Positions 17,779 to 28,871 of a DNA stretch of 64,000 nt are shown here, one piece after another (position 1 is the first letter of the stretch; each line of letters opens with the position of its first letter). Source of the stretch: Curtobacterium pusillum (GTDB taxonomy: Bacteria; Actinomycetota; Actinomycetes; Actinomycetales; Microbacteriaceae); assembly GCF_007673235.1 (NCBI RefSeq), contig NZ_VDZH01000003.1:531168-595167 (forward strand). The letters run 5' to 3'. A model generated the notes under the pieces. The model had not been told where the DNA came from, did no database searches, and saw nothing but the letters and a program-made list of their open reading frames with translations. The position numbers and the translations under genes were made by a program.

Positions 17779-19584
17779 TCACTGCCCGTCGCCGCCGTCG
17801 CCGCCGTCACCGGCGTTGTCCCCACCGTCGTCGCCGCCCGACGCGGGCGGCTGTGTGGGCTGTGACGACGCGGCGCAGTAGGTGAGGACCACGGTGCTGC
17901 CCTGCGCGATGTCGCCGGCGGGAGCGCTCTGCTGCGTCACGGTGCCACCGGTGCAGGAGTACGCGGGCGCCGGGGTCACGGTCAGCCCCAGGCCGGCGAG
18001 CGTCGCGTTCGCGGTCGCGAACGGCTGCTGCGTGACGTTCGGGAGCTCGACCTTGCCGTTCGACACGGTCAGGTTCACCACGGTGCCCTTCGCGTGCAGG
18101 GACGCGGATGCAGGATCGGTGCTCATGACCGTTCCCTCGGGGACGTCGGGCGAGTAGTCGGAGTTGATCGCCCCGACCGTGAAGCCGGCGTCCGTGAGGG
18201 TCTTCTCGGCAGCGTCCTGCGCCTGACCGGCGAGGTCCGGGATGGCGATCTGCTGCGGGCCGAGCGAGACGACGACACGGACGTTCTGACTGCGGCCGAC
18301 CTTCGTGCCGGCACGGGGCTCGGTCCGGATGACCGTCCCCTTCTCGACGTCGTCGGAGTTCTCCTCCACCTTGACGGCGACCAGGTCCTGCTTGCCGAGC
18401 GCCGACGCGGCGGAGTCGTAGGTCGCGCCGGCGACGTTCGGCACGCTCACCGACGACACCGGACCCTTGCCGGGCTGGAGGTTCGCGACGAAGAACACCA
18501 CCGCGACGATCACGGCTGCGGTCAGGATGATGCCGACCCAGATCCACGCCACCGGCGGACGGTTCTGCGTGCGCTGCGGGCGGTGCTCGGCCGTGTCGTC
18601 CTCGAGCTCGCGGAACGCGACGGCGGGGTTCGACGTCGTGCGGGGGTTGACGCCGAAGAGCATCGTCGAAGCGTCGTTCGCGACCTGCTGCTGGAGCTTC
18701 CGGGTCGACGCCGGGACGTGACCGGCTGCGGCCTGCTGCAGCTCGGTCCGGAACTCGGCGGCATTCTGGTACCGACGCGTGCGGTCCTTCACGAGGGCGT
18801 GGAGGGTGACGGCGTCGAGGGCCGGTGACACCTCGGGCACCAGGGTCGACGGTGCGACCGGCTGCTCGCTGACGTGCTGGTAGGCGACGGCGACGGGCGA
18901 GTCCCCGATGAACGGGGGCCGTCCGGTGAGGAGCTCGAACAGCACGACACCGGTCGAGTAGACGTCGGTGCGAGCGTCGACGGTCTCACCGCGTGCCTGT
19001 TCCGGCGAGAAGTAGGAGGCGGTGCCGAGGATCGAGGTGGTCTGCGCGACCGTGGCCGACGTGTCCGTGATGGCACGGGCGATCCCGAAGTCCATCACCT
19101 TGACCTGGCCGGCGTGCGTCACCATGACGTTCGCGGGCTTGATGTCGCGGTGCACGACGCCCGCGCGGTGCGAGTACTCGAGCGCGGTGAGGATGCCCTC
19201 GGTGATGCGCACGGCTTCGTCCGGGGCGACCGGACCGTCGTCGATGATGTCGGAGAGCGGACGGCCCTCGACGTACTCCATGACGATGAAGGGCACCTGC
19301 ACCTCGGCGCCCGAGGTCTCGGTGACCGTCTCCTCGCCGGCGTCGTAGACGCGGACGATGGTGGGGTGGGCCATGCGCGCAGCCGCCTGGGCTTCCTGGC
19401 GGAACCGTGTACGGAACGCCGGGTCGTTGGCGAGGCTCGGCTTGAGCAGCTTCACCGCCACCTTGCGTCCGAGGCGGGTGTCGTTGCCCAGATGCACTGT
19501 GGCCATGCCGCCCCGACCGATGACGTCACCGATCTCGTAGCGGTTGGCGAGGAGGGTGATCCCCGCGGTCACACCTTCTGGCAC
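17779..19584 (-). CDS. pknB: Serine/threonine protein kinase PknB with PASTA domains
   Basis: PknB is a membrane-spanning Ser/Thr kinase that controls cell-wall synthesis and division; its extracellular PASTA repeats sense peptidoglycan fragments or lipid II. The GTG start at 19584 has GGAGGAGTAC directly before it. The 601-aa protein has a glycine-rich loop (IGRGGMATVH), VAVK Lys45, HRD at 145-147 and DFG at 165-167. One membrane helix lies at about 346-368, followed by three PASTA repeats (from about 378) and a Gly/Asp-rich C-terminal tail. It is the last gene of the operon, 117 bases after pknA. Confidence 0.95.
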   Translation of the reverse strand: MPEGVTAGITLLANRYEIGDVIGRGGMATVHLGNDTRLGRKVAVKLLKPSLANDPAFRTRFRQEAQAAARMAHPTIVRVYDAGEETVTETSGAEVQVPFIVMEYVEGRPLSDIIDDGPVAPDEAVRITEGILTALEYSHRAGVVHRDIKPANVMVTHAGQVKVMDFGIARAITDTSATVAQTTSILGTASYFSPEQARGETVDARTDVYSTGVVLFELLTGRPPFIGDSPVAVAYQHVSEQPVAPSTLVPEVSPALDAVTLHALVKDRTRRYQNAAEFRTELQQAAAGHVPASTRKLQQQVANDASTMLFGVNPRTTSNPAVAFRELEDDTAEHRPQRTQNRPPVAWIWVGIILTAAVIVAVVFFVANLQPGKGPVSSVSVPNVAGATYDSAASALGKQDLVAVKVEENSDDVEKGTVIRTEPRAGTKVGRSQNVRVVVSLGPQQIAIPDLAGQAQDAAEKTLTDAGFTVGAINSDYSPDVPEGTVMSTDPASASLHAKGTVVNLTVSNGKVELPNVTQQPFATANATLAGLGLTVTPAPAYSCTGGTVTQQSAPAGDIAQGSTVVLTYCAASSQPTQPPASGGDDGGDNAGDGGDGGDGQ

Positions 19585-19701
19585 GTACTCCTCCGAATGT
19601 CCGTCCGGGCCAGTGTACGGCAGCCCTCGCTGGTGAGACGCTGCGGACGGGGCCCCCGACCGAACCGTTACGCAACGGTGTCGCGAGCCCCCGTCCGAGG
19701 G

Positions 19702-21443
<1,742 letters not shown>

Positions 21444-21447
<4 letters not shown>

Positions 21448-22898
21448 TTGTTCAGCACCGCCTCCATGACTTTCTTCGCGACCGGAGCCGCGACCGTGTT
21501 GCCGACACCGGACTGCCCGAGCCCGCCGCCGTTCCCGACGACGACCGCGACGGCCACCTCGGGGTCCTTCGCCGGGGCGAACCCGGTGAACCACAGCGTG
21601 TACGGATCGCCCGTGCCGCCCTCTGCCGTGCCCGTCTTCCCTGCGACGTCGACACCGTCGATCTTGGCATTGGTCCCGGTCCCGGAGCTGACGACGCTCT
21701 GCATGGCCTCGGTCAGGTCGCTGGACTCGGAGGCCGAGAGCGGGTCGCTGTACTGCTTCGGGGAGAAGGACTCGACGGTCTTCAGGTCGCTCGTGGTGAT
21801 CGAGTCGACGAGGGACGGCTGCATCACCTTGCCGCCGTTGGCGATCCCGGCCGAGACCATCGCCATCTGGAGCGGGGACACCCGGACGCTGGCCTGACCG
21901 AACGAGCTCAGCATGAGCTGCGCCGTGGAGTCGACGTCGGGGTACTGGCTCGCCGTCGCCCGCATCGGGACCTCGATAGCGTCGCCGAAGCCGTACTTGT
22001 CCGCCATGCTCTTGATCGCGTCGTAGCCGAGCTTCTGTCCGAGTTCCGCGAACGGGATGTTGCACGAGTTCTGGATCGCGGTGCGGAGCTTGACGGTGTC
22101 GCCGCCGCCGCAGGAGCCGCCCTCGGCGTTGTTGATGTAGGTGCTCGTGCCTGGGAGCTGCAACCGCGAGGGGTTCGGGAACTCGGAGTCCAGGTTGTAC
22201 TTCCCGCCCTCGAGCGCGGCCGACGCGACGATGAGCTTGAACACCGATCCCGGCGTGTACAGGTCGCCGCCGATGGCGCGGTTCTGCAACGGCGTCCGCG
22301 ACTGGTTCAGCAGGGCGTCGTACTGCGCCTTCACCTGCGCCGTGTCGTGCGAGGTGAGTGTGTTCGGGTCGTAGGACGGCTTCGACACCATCGCGAGGAT
22401 CTTGCCCGTCTTCGGCTGGATCGCGACGACGGCCCCGGTGTTGTCACCGAGCGCGTCGTAGGCGGCCTGCTGGACGTCGGGGTCGATCGTCAGGTTGACG
22501 TTGTCGCCCTGGACGTCCTGCCCGGTGAGGATCGCGTTGAGGTTCTGGAAGAACGACGCGTCGGAGTTGCCGGAGAGCACGGTGTTCTCCGCGCTCTCGA
22601 TGCCCGTGTTGCCCTGGCCGATGGTGAAGTAGCCCGTGACGGAGGAGTACAGGTCGCCGTTCGTGTACTTGCGCTGGTACTGGTACTGGTCGTCCACCGG
22701 GGTCGACTCGGCGATCGGGCTGCCGTTCACGAGGATGGCGCCGCGCTTCGTCGAGTAGCTGGCGAGGATCGTCCGGGAGTTGCGGGAGTCGGCACGGAGC
22801 GAGTCCGCCGAGAAGAACTGGATCGACGTCGTCGACACGAAGAGTGCGACGAACATGAGCACGATGACGGTCGAGACACCGCGGAGCTGTCGGTTCAC
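21444..22898 (-). CDS. pbpA: Class B penicillin-binding protein (transpeptidase) PbpA
   Basis: This transpeptidase cross-links peptidoglycan, working with the SEDS protein encoded upstream. It is 484 aa from GTG 22898, which overlaps the rodA stop by four bases (GTGA). A single N-terminal helix (about 8-27) anchors it. The catalytic motifs are intact: S218VFK in YTPGSVFKLIV, SCN at 278-280 and KTG at 421-423 in DVAGKTGTAEGG. The dimerisation region precedes the catalytic domain. There is no PASTA domain, as in mycobacterial PbpA. Confidence 0.95.
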
Positions 22899-24337
22899 CG
22901 GCTGCGCTCCTTCCTGGTCGCGCGCGCGTTCCCGCCACGCGCGGCGGGGATCGCGCCCTGCTGGACGCGCTGTTCGGCTGGGATGGCGTCGGTCAGTCGC
23001 AGCAGCATCGCGGCGATGATCCAGTTGGCGATGAGGGACGAACCACCGGCCGCCATGAACGGGGTCGTGAGGCCGGTCACCGGGATGACGCGGGTGATGC
23101 CACCGACGACGACGAACACCTGCAGGGCGATGACGAAGCCGAAGCCGACGCCGAGCAGCTTGCCGAAGTCGTCCTGCGCCATGAAGGCGACGCGCAGGCC
23201 GCGGGACGCGAGGACGATGAACAGCGCCAGGATCGCGAAGACGCCGATCAGGCCGAGTTCCTCGCCGAGCGAGGCGATGATGTAGTCCGCGTTGGCGACC
23301 GGCGTGATGTACGGGCGGCCCTGGCCGAGACCGGTTCCGGTGATCCCCCCGTTGGCGAAGCCGAACAGCCCCTGGACGAGTTGGTAGCTGCCCTGGGTCT
23401 GGCGGTCGAAGATCTCCTGGTTGAACGGGTCGAGCCACTGCTCGAACCGGCCGTGCACGTACACCAGCGCGCTCTGGGCGACGAGCGCGCCTCCGACGAA
23501 CAGGGCGAGGCCGATCACGACCCAGCTGATCCGACCGGTCGCCACGTAGATCATCACGAGGAACAGGCCGAAGTACAGCAGGGCGGTGCCGAGGTCGCGC
23601 TGGAACACGAGGACGGCCATCGCCGCGCCCCACATCACCAGGATGGGACCGAGGTCCCGACCGCGCGGGAAGGTCATGCCGAGGAACTTCTTGCCGACGA
23701 TCGACAGCGAGTCCCGAGCGGTGACGAGGTACCCGGCGAAGAACAGCGCCATGGTGATCTTCGCGAGCTCGCCGGGCTGGAACGAGAAGGCTCCGACGCG
23801 GATCCAGACCCGAGCGCCACCGACGTTGGACCCGATGCCCGGCAGCATCGGCAGCAACAGCAGCGCGATCGTGAGGAACATGAAGATGTACCGGTACCGC
23901 TGCAGGAACCGGTGGTTCCGGACGAGGACGACCGTGATGATCGCCAGGACCATCGCGAGCATCGTCCAGACGATCTGCTTCACGCCGATCGCCGACCACC
24001 CGGACAGGTCGTTGTGGATGTCGATCCGGTAGATCTCGGCGATGCCGATGCCGTTCAGCACGAGGGCCACCGGCAGGATGAACGGATCGGCGTTCTTCGC
24101 GACGACCCGGAGCACCACGTGCATGATCAGCGCCAGGCCGAGGATGCCCGCGCCGACCCAGAGCACCGAGGTGTCGAAGAGCCTGCCCTTCGTGCCGAGC
24201 TGCACGAGGACCATCGCCCCGGCGCAGATGCCGCACGCGATGACGAGCAGCACGAGCTCGAGGTTCCGGGCCCGCGCGGGCTCGCGCAGCTTGATCGTGA
24301 TCGCCTGCGTGAAGGACTGGGCGGTGGCGTTGCTCAT
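22895..24337 (-). CDS. rodA: SEDS-family peptidoglycan polymerase RodA/FtsW
   Basis: SEDS proteins polymerise glycan strands from lipid II and pair with a class B PBP. The 480-aa protein has about 11-12 membrane helices. Family motifs visible are GGARVWIRVGAFSFQPGELA, QRDLGTALLYFGLFLVMIY, the large extracellular loop ending in GQGRPYITPVANADYIIASL and GEELGLIG, and GGSSLIANWIIAAMLLR near the C-terminus. Both ends overlap neighbours by four bases. Position and pairing with pbpA match the RodA gene Rv0017c; a divisome FtsW would normally sit with murG, which is not here. Confidence 0.94.
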   Translation of the reverse strand: MSNATAQSFTQAITIKLREPARARNLELVLLVIACGICAGAMVLVQLGTKGRLFDTSVLWVGAGILGLALIMHVVLRVVAKNADPFILPVALVLNGIGIAEIYRIDIHNDLSGWSAIGVKQIVWTMLAMVLAIITVVLVRNHRFLQRYRYIFMFLTIALLLLPMLPGIGSNVGGARVWIRVGAFSFQPGELAKITMALFFAGYLVTARDSLSIVGKKFLGMTFPRGRDLGPILVMWGAAMAVLVFQRDLGTALLYFGLFLVMIYVATGRISWVVIGLALFVGGALVAQSALVYVHGRFEQWLDPFNQEIFDRQTQGSYQLVQGLFGFANGGITGTGLGQGRPYITPVANADYIIASLGEELGLIGVFAILALFIVLASRGLRVAFMAQDDFGKLLGVGFGFVIALQVFVVVGGITRVIPVTGLTTPFMAAGGSSLIANWIIAAMLLRLTDAIPAEQRVQQGAIPAARGGNARATRKERSR

Positions 24338-25686
24338 CGCTTGGCCCCGGGGGACGCGGACGGGGAGCCCGTGGGTGAGGAGGTCGGTGTCGGCGACGGC
24401 GAGCCGCCGTCACCACCCGTCCCGGCCTGGTCCTGCCCCGTCTCGGCGGCCTTCCGCAGCCGGTCCACGATGTCCCGCGCGTCGTCGAGCGACTGCGCGT
24501 TGATCGTCGAGCGGACGTTCTCCCGCGTGTAGTCCGGGAGCGACGACACGGTGATGTCGGTGTCCTCGTAGACGTCGGAGAGTGCGATCGGTCCGATCGA
24601 CTGCTGCACGCCCTTGTAGATCGCGACGGTGCCGCGGTCGGTGCCCACGTAGTAGTGGTCCTGGATGATGCGCCAGCCGAGGAACACGGCGCCGACGAGG
24701 GCGGCGATCGCCACGACGAGGGCGATGGTCCACGAGATGCGACGACGGATCCGGCGACGACGGTCCTCGGCGATGAGCTCGGCGAAGAACTGGTCGGACT
24801 CGGGCTCGAAGTGCGAGTCCTCGGGCGCCGTCGTGACCTTCAGCGGGTGCAGCAGGATCGTGGGGAGGCGGATCGGCTTGCGGCCGGTCGACGCCTCGAA
24901 CGTGAGCGGCGCTGCTGCGGACCCGACGGTGGTCGCCGCGTCGTCGTCGTCGCCCGGCTCGGAGTCCGTGACGTCCATCACGACGACGGTGACGTTGTCG
25001 GGCGCGCCGTGGTCGAGCGTCTCCTTCACGAGGCGCTGCGTGACCTGGTTCGCGTCCATGTTCGACGCGAGGGCGTGCCGGATGCGCTCTTCGGCGAGGT
25101 ACGACGAGAGCCCGTCCGAGCACAGCAGCCAGCGGTCGCCCGGCTGGATGTCCATGATCGCGGTGTCGACCTCGGGTGCGGCGTCGACGTCACCGAGCAC
25201 ACGCATCAGCACCGAGCGCCGCGGGTGGACCGCTGCCTCTTCCGGGGTGATCCGCCCGCTGTCCACGAGCCGCTGCACGAAGGTGTGGTCCGAGGTGATC
25301 TGCCGCAGCTCACCGTCGCGGTGCAGGTAGATGCGGGAGTCGCCGATGTGCGCGATCGCGATCTGGTCGCCGACACGGATCATCGCGGACACCGTGGTGC
25401 CCATCCCGGTGAGTTCCTGGTGCTCGAACACCGTCTCGGTGATGAGTTGGTTCGCCGCGATCAGCGCCGACTGCAGGGCGAACTCGGCGTCGTGGGCCGA
25501 CGGGAACTCCCGGTCCACCTCCCTGATGCGACGGATCGCGATCGCCGAGGCGACGTCACCGCCGGCGTGGCCGCCCATGCCGTCCGCGACCGCGAACAGG
25601 TGCTGCCCGGCGTAGCCGGAGTCCTGGTTGTTCGCGCGGATGCGTCCGACGTGGGACACAGCGGCGCTCAGCGTGCGAGCCGTCAT
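24334..25686 (-). CDS. pstP: PP2C-family Ser/Thr phosphatase PstP
   Basis: PstP reverses phosphorylation by PknA and PknB. The 450-aa protein carries PP2C metal-binding motifs: NNQDSG (19-24), VADGMGGHAGG (Asp35), AHIGDSRIYL, LLCSDGLSSYL (Asp191) and GAPDNVTVVV (Asp230). An acidic linker and a basic patch (EDRRRRIRRR) precede one membrane helix at about 318-341. An extracellular domain of about 85 residues and a Ser/Pro/Thr-rich tail complete it. The stop overlaps rodA (ATGA), and the gene begins 6 bases after fhaB. Domain order is as in mycobacterial PstP. Confidence 0.95.
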   Translation of the reverse strand: MTARTLSAAVSHVGRIRANNQDSGYAGQHLFAVADGMGGHAGGDVASAIAIRRIREVDREFPSAHDAEFALQSALIAANQLITETVFEHQELTGMGTTVSAMIRVGDQIAIAHIGDSRIYLHRDGELRQITSDHTFVQRLVDSGRITPEEAAVHPRRSVLMRVLGDVDAAPEVDTAIMDIQPGDRWLLCSDGLSSYLAEERIRHALASNMDANQVTQRLVKETLDHGAPDNVTVVVMDVTDSEPGDDDDAATTVGSAAAPLTFEASTGRKPIRLPTILLHPLKVTTAPEDSHFEPESDQFFAELIAEDRRRRIRRRISWTIALVVAIAALVGAVFLGWRIIQDHYYVGTDRGTVAIYKGVQQSIGPIALSDVYEDTDITVSSLPDYTRENVRSTINAQSLDDARDIVDRLRKAAETGQDQAGTGGDGGSPSPTPTSSPTGSPSASPGAKR

Positions 25687-25692
25687 CCCGGG

Positions 25693-26244
25693 TTACCGCC
25701 GCAGCTCGAACGTCGTCGTCCCGATCGTGATCGGCGTCCGCTCTGCGATGGTCACGGGAACGGTCACCTTCTGACCGTTGACGAAGGTGCCGTTCGTGGA
25801 CTCGAGGTCGGTGAGGAGCCAGCCGTCGGCACGCAGGTCGAGACGGGCGTGGTTCGTCGAGGTGTAGTCGTCGCGGATGACCACGTTGGACTCGCTCGAC
25901 CGGCCGATCGTGATCGGGCCGCCGCCCAGTGGCATCTCCATGCCCTCGCGGGATCCCTCGGTGATCACGAGGCGGGTCGCGACCGGCGTGGCGGGCTGCT
26001 GCGTGCCTCCAGGCTGTCCGATGAGGTCCGTGAACGCACCGTTGGATGCCGGAGCCGGCGCCGCTGCTGCCGGCACCGCAGGTGTCGTCGGGCCGGACGC
26101 ACCGGCCTTCGGGTCGGTGGGGATGGTGCGCACGCGCTGACCGAAGAGGTCACTGCGCAGCGCGAAGACGATCACGAACACGAACAGCCAGAGCACCGCG
26201 AGGAACGCGAAGCGCAGGACGAGCAGGGTCAGCCCTGTGGTCAC
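25693..26244 (-). CDS. fhaB: FHA-domain membrane protein FhaB
   Basis: FHA domains bind phosphothreonine, so this protein is a likely docking partner or substrate of PknA/PknB. It is 183 aa from GTG 26244, overlapping the fhaA stop by four bases. One N-terminal helix (about 7-29, LLVLRFAFLAVLWLFVFVIV) anchors it. An Ala/Pro-rich linker follows, then an FHA domain at about 90-181 with ITIGRSSESNVVI, STNHARL and LESTNGTFVNG. The Thr-rich region before the FHA domain could be a kinase target. A chance match to the window's 13-base repeat (26001-26014) lies in the linker. Confidence 0.93.
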   Translation of the reverse strand: MTTGLTLLVLRFAFLAVLWLFVFVIVFALRSDLFGQRVRTIPTDPKAGASGPTTPAVPAAAAPAPASNGAFTDLIGQPGGTQQPATPVATRLVITEGSREGMEMPLGGGPITIGRSSESNVVIRDDYTSTNHARLDLRADGWLLTDLESTNGTFVNGQKVTVPVTIAERTPITIGTTTFELRR

Positions 26245-26921
26245 CTGGTACCTCCGTCGTTCTCGGGGATCACCCGGAACACCATACGGGTACGACCGAT
26301 CTCGATCGTCGAATCCGGCTCCACGATGGCCTGCTGGAAGCGTTCGCCGTTCAGTTTCGACCCGTTCGTGGAGCCGAGGTCGTTGGCCTGGGCGTGCTTG
26401 CCGTCCCAGATCACCTCGACGTGCTTGCGGCTCGTGCCGGTGTCCGCGACGGTGATGTCCGCGTCCGTCCCACGGCCGATCACGGTGCGACCGCGCTGCA
26501 GTTTGTGGCGCTGGGAGCCGATGTCGAGCACTGCCACCCAGGCGACGTCGCGCTGCACCGTCGTCGAGTCGATCTGGAGGATGCCCGTCGACAGGGTGCC
26601 GTCCTGCTGGAGCCGGATCGTCACCGGGCCGGAGAACGAGTAGTTCTGCGCGACGGCGTGCTGCTGCACCATCTGCGACAGCTCGTCGATGAGGGGACGC
26701 CCCACGTCGTTCATGCGGGTGAAGTCCGGCGGAGCGAGGCGCACCGTGAACTCGTTCGGCACGAGGATCCGCTCGCGGGACACCACGGCAGCCTTGGTGT
26801 CGAGCTCTCGGCGGAGTGCGCTCGAGATCTCGACGGGCTGCACGCCGGAGCGGAAGGTCTTCGCGAACGCGCCGTTCACGGCGCGCTCCAGCCCTCGCTC
26901 GAAGCTGTCCAACAGGCCCAT
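26241..26921 (-). CDS. fhaA: FHA-domain protein FhaA (DUF3662 plus FHA)
   Basis: This cytoplasmic protein has 226 aa. The N-terminal DUF3662 domain (about 1-115, MGLLDSFERGLERAVNGAFA) is followed by a linker and an FHA domain (about 126-215) with VIGRGTDADITV, TSRKHVEV and LGSTNGSKLNG. In mycobacteria FhaA binds the phosphorylated pseudokinase domain of MviN/MurJ. The linker here is much shorter than the mycobacterial one. It is the first gene of the fhaA-fhaB-pstP-rodA-pbpA-pknA-pknB operon, so its promoter lies between 26922 and tRNA-Leu. The ATG at 26921 is the first family-matching start. Confidence 0.93.
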   Translation of the reverse strand: MGLLDSFERGLERAVNGAFAKTFRSGVQPVEISSALRRELDTKAAVVSRERILVPNEFTVRLAPPDFTRMNDVGRPLIDELSQMVQQHAVAQNYSFSGPVTIRLQQDGTLSTGILQIDSTTVQRDVAWVAVLDIGSQRHKLQRGRTVIGRGTDADITVADTGTSRKHVEVIWDGKHAQANDLGSTNGSKLNGERFQQAIVEPDSTIEIGRTRMVFRVIPENDGGTR

Positions 26922-27007
26922 GGGTCTCCAGTGTTCTCGGTCGTCGACCTCTGCATGGTAGTGGTTGGCGTCTGGCACCGTCTGTGCGTGGTAGTGTTCT
27001 CGGGCTG

Positions 27008-27094
27008 GCGCGAGTGGCGGAATTGGTAGACGCGCACGGTTCAGGTCCGTGTGCTGGAAACGGCGTGGGGGTTCAAGTCCCCCCTCGCGCACCA
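27008..27094 (+). tRNA. tRNA-Leu (CAG anticodon)
   Basis: Acceptor arms GCGCGAG and CTCGCGC pair fully; the discriminator is A and CCA is encoded at 27092-27094. The long variable arm typical of tRNA-Leu (TGCTGGAAACGGCG region) is present. The anticodon loop TTCAGGT carries CAG at 27042-27044. It is divergent from fhaA, as in mycobacteria. A strong terminator follows. Confidence 0.97.
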
Positions 27095-27120
27095 GGCGCA
27101 GTGCACATCGAGTACTGCAG

Positions 27121-27152
27121 AGAAGGCCCCCGGAGGAATCCGGGGGCCTTCT
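27121..27152 (+). terminator. Terminator after tRNA-Leu
   Basis: A perfect 14-bp stem (AGAAGGCCCCCGGA at 27121-27134 with 27139-27152) and a GGAA loop lie 26 bases after the tRNA. It also serves the convergent minus-strand gene at 27169. Confidence 0.85.
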
Positions 27153-27168
27153 GTGTCCCTGCTGGACG

Positions 27169-27582
27169 TCACTGCCTGGAGGCGCGGCCCGGCCCCGCAA
27201 CGTCGACTCGCCGGAAGAACGGGCGTGCGCTGGGCAGGAAGAGCAGGACCGCGGCCACCACTGACAGCAGGATGAGCGCCGTGGCCGGTCCGCCTTCCGT
27301 GATGCTCAGGACGGCACGCAGCGCGGCGACCGCGACGAGCACGGTGCGCGCGACCGCGGAACCACGGAGGAGCAGGACGACCGCCGCGGCGACCACCGCC
27401 CAGATCACGAGGGACAGCGCGATCGTGAGGACGCCGCCGACGCCCGCGAGGCCGTCGGAGGTCGCGACCAGGACGGTGGACAGCACCCCGGCCACCAGCC
27501 ACACCGCCCAGAGCACGACGGCGATCGTCACCACCCGTGGGCGACTCGGTCGTGTCCGTCGGAGGTCGTCCGTCGTGGTCAT
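27169..27582 (-). CDS. Small multi-pass membrane protein, function unknown
   Basis: I recognise no specific family. The 137-aa protein starts at ATG 27582 (MTTTDDLRRTRPSRPRVV). Four hydrophobic segments at about 18-40, 48-72, 78-95 and 98-117 suggest four membrane helices, as in small DUF-type actinobacterial proteins. An upstream in-frame extension to 27702 is Arg-rich and has no hydrophobic continuity, so it is rejected. The last residues (GRASRQ) are encoded by one arm of the window's GGAGGC repeat (27174-27187). Confidence 0.7.
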   Translation of the reverse strand: MTTTDDLRRTRPSRPRVVTIAVVLWAVWLVAGVLSTVLVATSDGLAGVGGVLTIALSLVIWAVVAAAVVLLLRGSAVARTVLVAVAALRAVLSITEGGPATALILLSVVAAVLLFLPSARPFFRRVDVAGPGRASRQ

Positions 27583-27646
27583 GGTGTCCCCGTCCCCGCT
27601 GCTCCCTGTGCGACGTGACGAGCGTACCGACCTCGCGTGCGCCGGT

Positions 27647-28843
27647 TCAGTACGCCGGGGGCTGCCGTCGACCGCTGCGTGCGGCGAACGCATCGAGCGC
27701 ATCGACCATCTCGAGGTTGACCCAGATGCGGTTCCGCCGCTTCGAGTTCCCCGGCCGGAGGATGCCGAGCTCGACCAGCTGCGCGAACGCGTTGGCGATG
27801 ACCGGAGCGCTCGCGCCCGTCTCCGTCGTGACGAGCCGGGCGTTCAGCACGGGGTGCTCGATGGAGAGTCGCGTGATCTTCCGGGCCGTGGCATCGGCGC
27901 GGAGTCCACGCATCCGGTCGTCCCAGGCGGTCTGGAGTGAACGGATCTCCCCGGCGAGCCGTTCGGCGTTCCCGAGTCCGGACAGCGCTGCCTGGGCGAA
28001 CACGTCGACGACGGCGTCGACGTTCCCTCCGCGGTACGCGTCGAGCGCGCCGAAGTACCCGTCGAGGTCGGTCAGGATCCCGCTGCTGACCGGGATCGTC
28101 ACGTGCCGGAGGAGACCCCCACGGCGGAGGATCGCCTGGACGAGAGCGCGCCCCGTCCGCCCGTTGCCGTCGGGGAACGGGTGGATGGTCTCGAACTGCG
28201 CGTGCGCGATGGCGGCCTGGACGAGGAGCGGAAGGTCCGTGCGCCGCACGAAGGTCACGAGGTCGTCCATGCCGTCGTGCACGCGCTCGTGGTGTGGGGG
28301 AACGAACGCCGCGAGGTGGGGGAGCCGTCCGCCGATCCAGACCTGCTCCTGGCGGTACCGTCCGACGAGTCCCGGCGTGACGTCGTCGAGAAGTTCGCGG
28401 TGCATCGCGATGATCGTGTCGTTGCCGATGTCGTCGGCCAGTGCGACGGCGGCCTGCATCGCTCGGACGTTCCGGACGATCTGCGGGGCGTTCCCGTTGA
28501 CCCGTTCGTCGATCTCGGCTTCGGAGATCGCCCGCGCGCCCGCTGTCAGGTGTTCGATCTCCGAGCTCGAGGCCGACTCGGTGCGCAGGAGCACGCCGGC
28601 GAACGGTGCTGGGAAGTCCTCGTACTCGGCATCGAACCGCGTGATGGCCCGGGCCGCGTCGTCGGCATCCGCCAACGTCTGTGCAGACAAGTCGAACGTC
28701 ATTGCCGTGATCGTCGACGGCAGGGATGCTCGGTAGGGGCGGGCACGGAGTTCTGCGTCTCGCCGTGTGAGGAGATCGGGATTGTCGAGTCGGGGGAGGA
28801 CGCGGTCTTCCCACCCGACGCTCGTGAAGGGTCCTTCGCCCAC
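27647..28843 (-). CDS. Fic-domain protein with C-terminal winged helix
   Basis: Fic proteins transfer AMP, or occasionally other phosphoryl groups, to target hydroxyls. The 398-aa protein has the full catalytic motif HPFPDGNGRTGR (221-232, His221). The N-terminal inhibitory motif S/T-x3-E-G/N of class II Fic proteins appears as S93-x3-E97-H98, with His replacing the usual Gly or Asn. The C-terminal 75 residues (ARLVTTETGASAPVIANAFA, then LVELGILRPG and RRNRIWVN) form a winged-helix DNA-binding region. The GTG start (28843) has GGGAGGTTCGGATC before it. A palindrome lies 29 bases upstream, suggesting autoregulation. No separate antitoxin gene is seen. Confidence 0.9.
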   Translation of the reverse strand: MGEGPFTSVGWEDRVLPRLDNPDLLTRRDAELRARPYRASLPSTITAMTFDLSAQTLADADDAARAITRFDAEYEDFPAPFAGVLLRTESASSSEIEHLTAGARAISEAEIDERVNGNAPQIVRNVRAMQAAVALADDIGNDTIIAMHRELLDDVTPGLVGRYRQEQVWIGGRLPHLAAFVPPHHERVHDGMDDLVTFVRRTDLPLLVQAAIAHAQFETIHPFPDGNGRTGRALVQAILRRGGLLRHVTIPVSSGILTDLDGYFGALDAYRGGNVDAVVDVFAQAALSGLGNAERLAGEIRSLQTAWDDRMRGLRADATARKITRLSIEHPVLNARLVTTETGASAPVIANAFAQLVELGILRPGNSKRRNRIWVNLEMVDALDAFAARSGRRQPPAY

Positions 28844-28871
28844 GATCCGAACCTCCCTTCGCGCCTTGTTG

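Noticed and set aside
26001..26014. GCGTGCCTCCAGGC in fhaB as a repeat insertion
   Set aside because: It lies in a normal linker codon context with no opposite arm nearby, so a chance match is more likely.
27008..27152. tRNA-Leu as a possible phage or island attachment site
   Set aside because: No integrase, no second copy of the tRNA 3' end in the window, and the downstream terminator directly abuts ordinary genes.
27647..28843. Fic gene as half of a toxin-antitoxin pair
   Set aside because: No small FicA-like antitoxin gene adjoins it, and the inhibitory motif is carried in the same protein (class II type).
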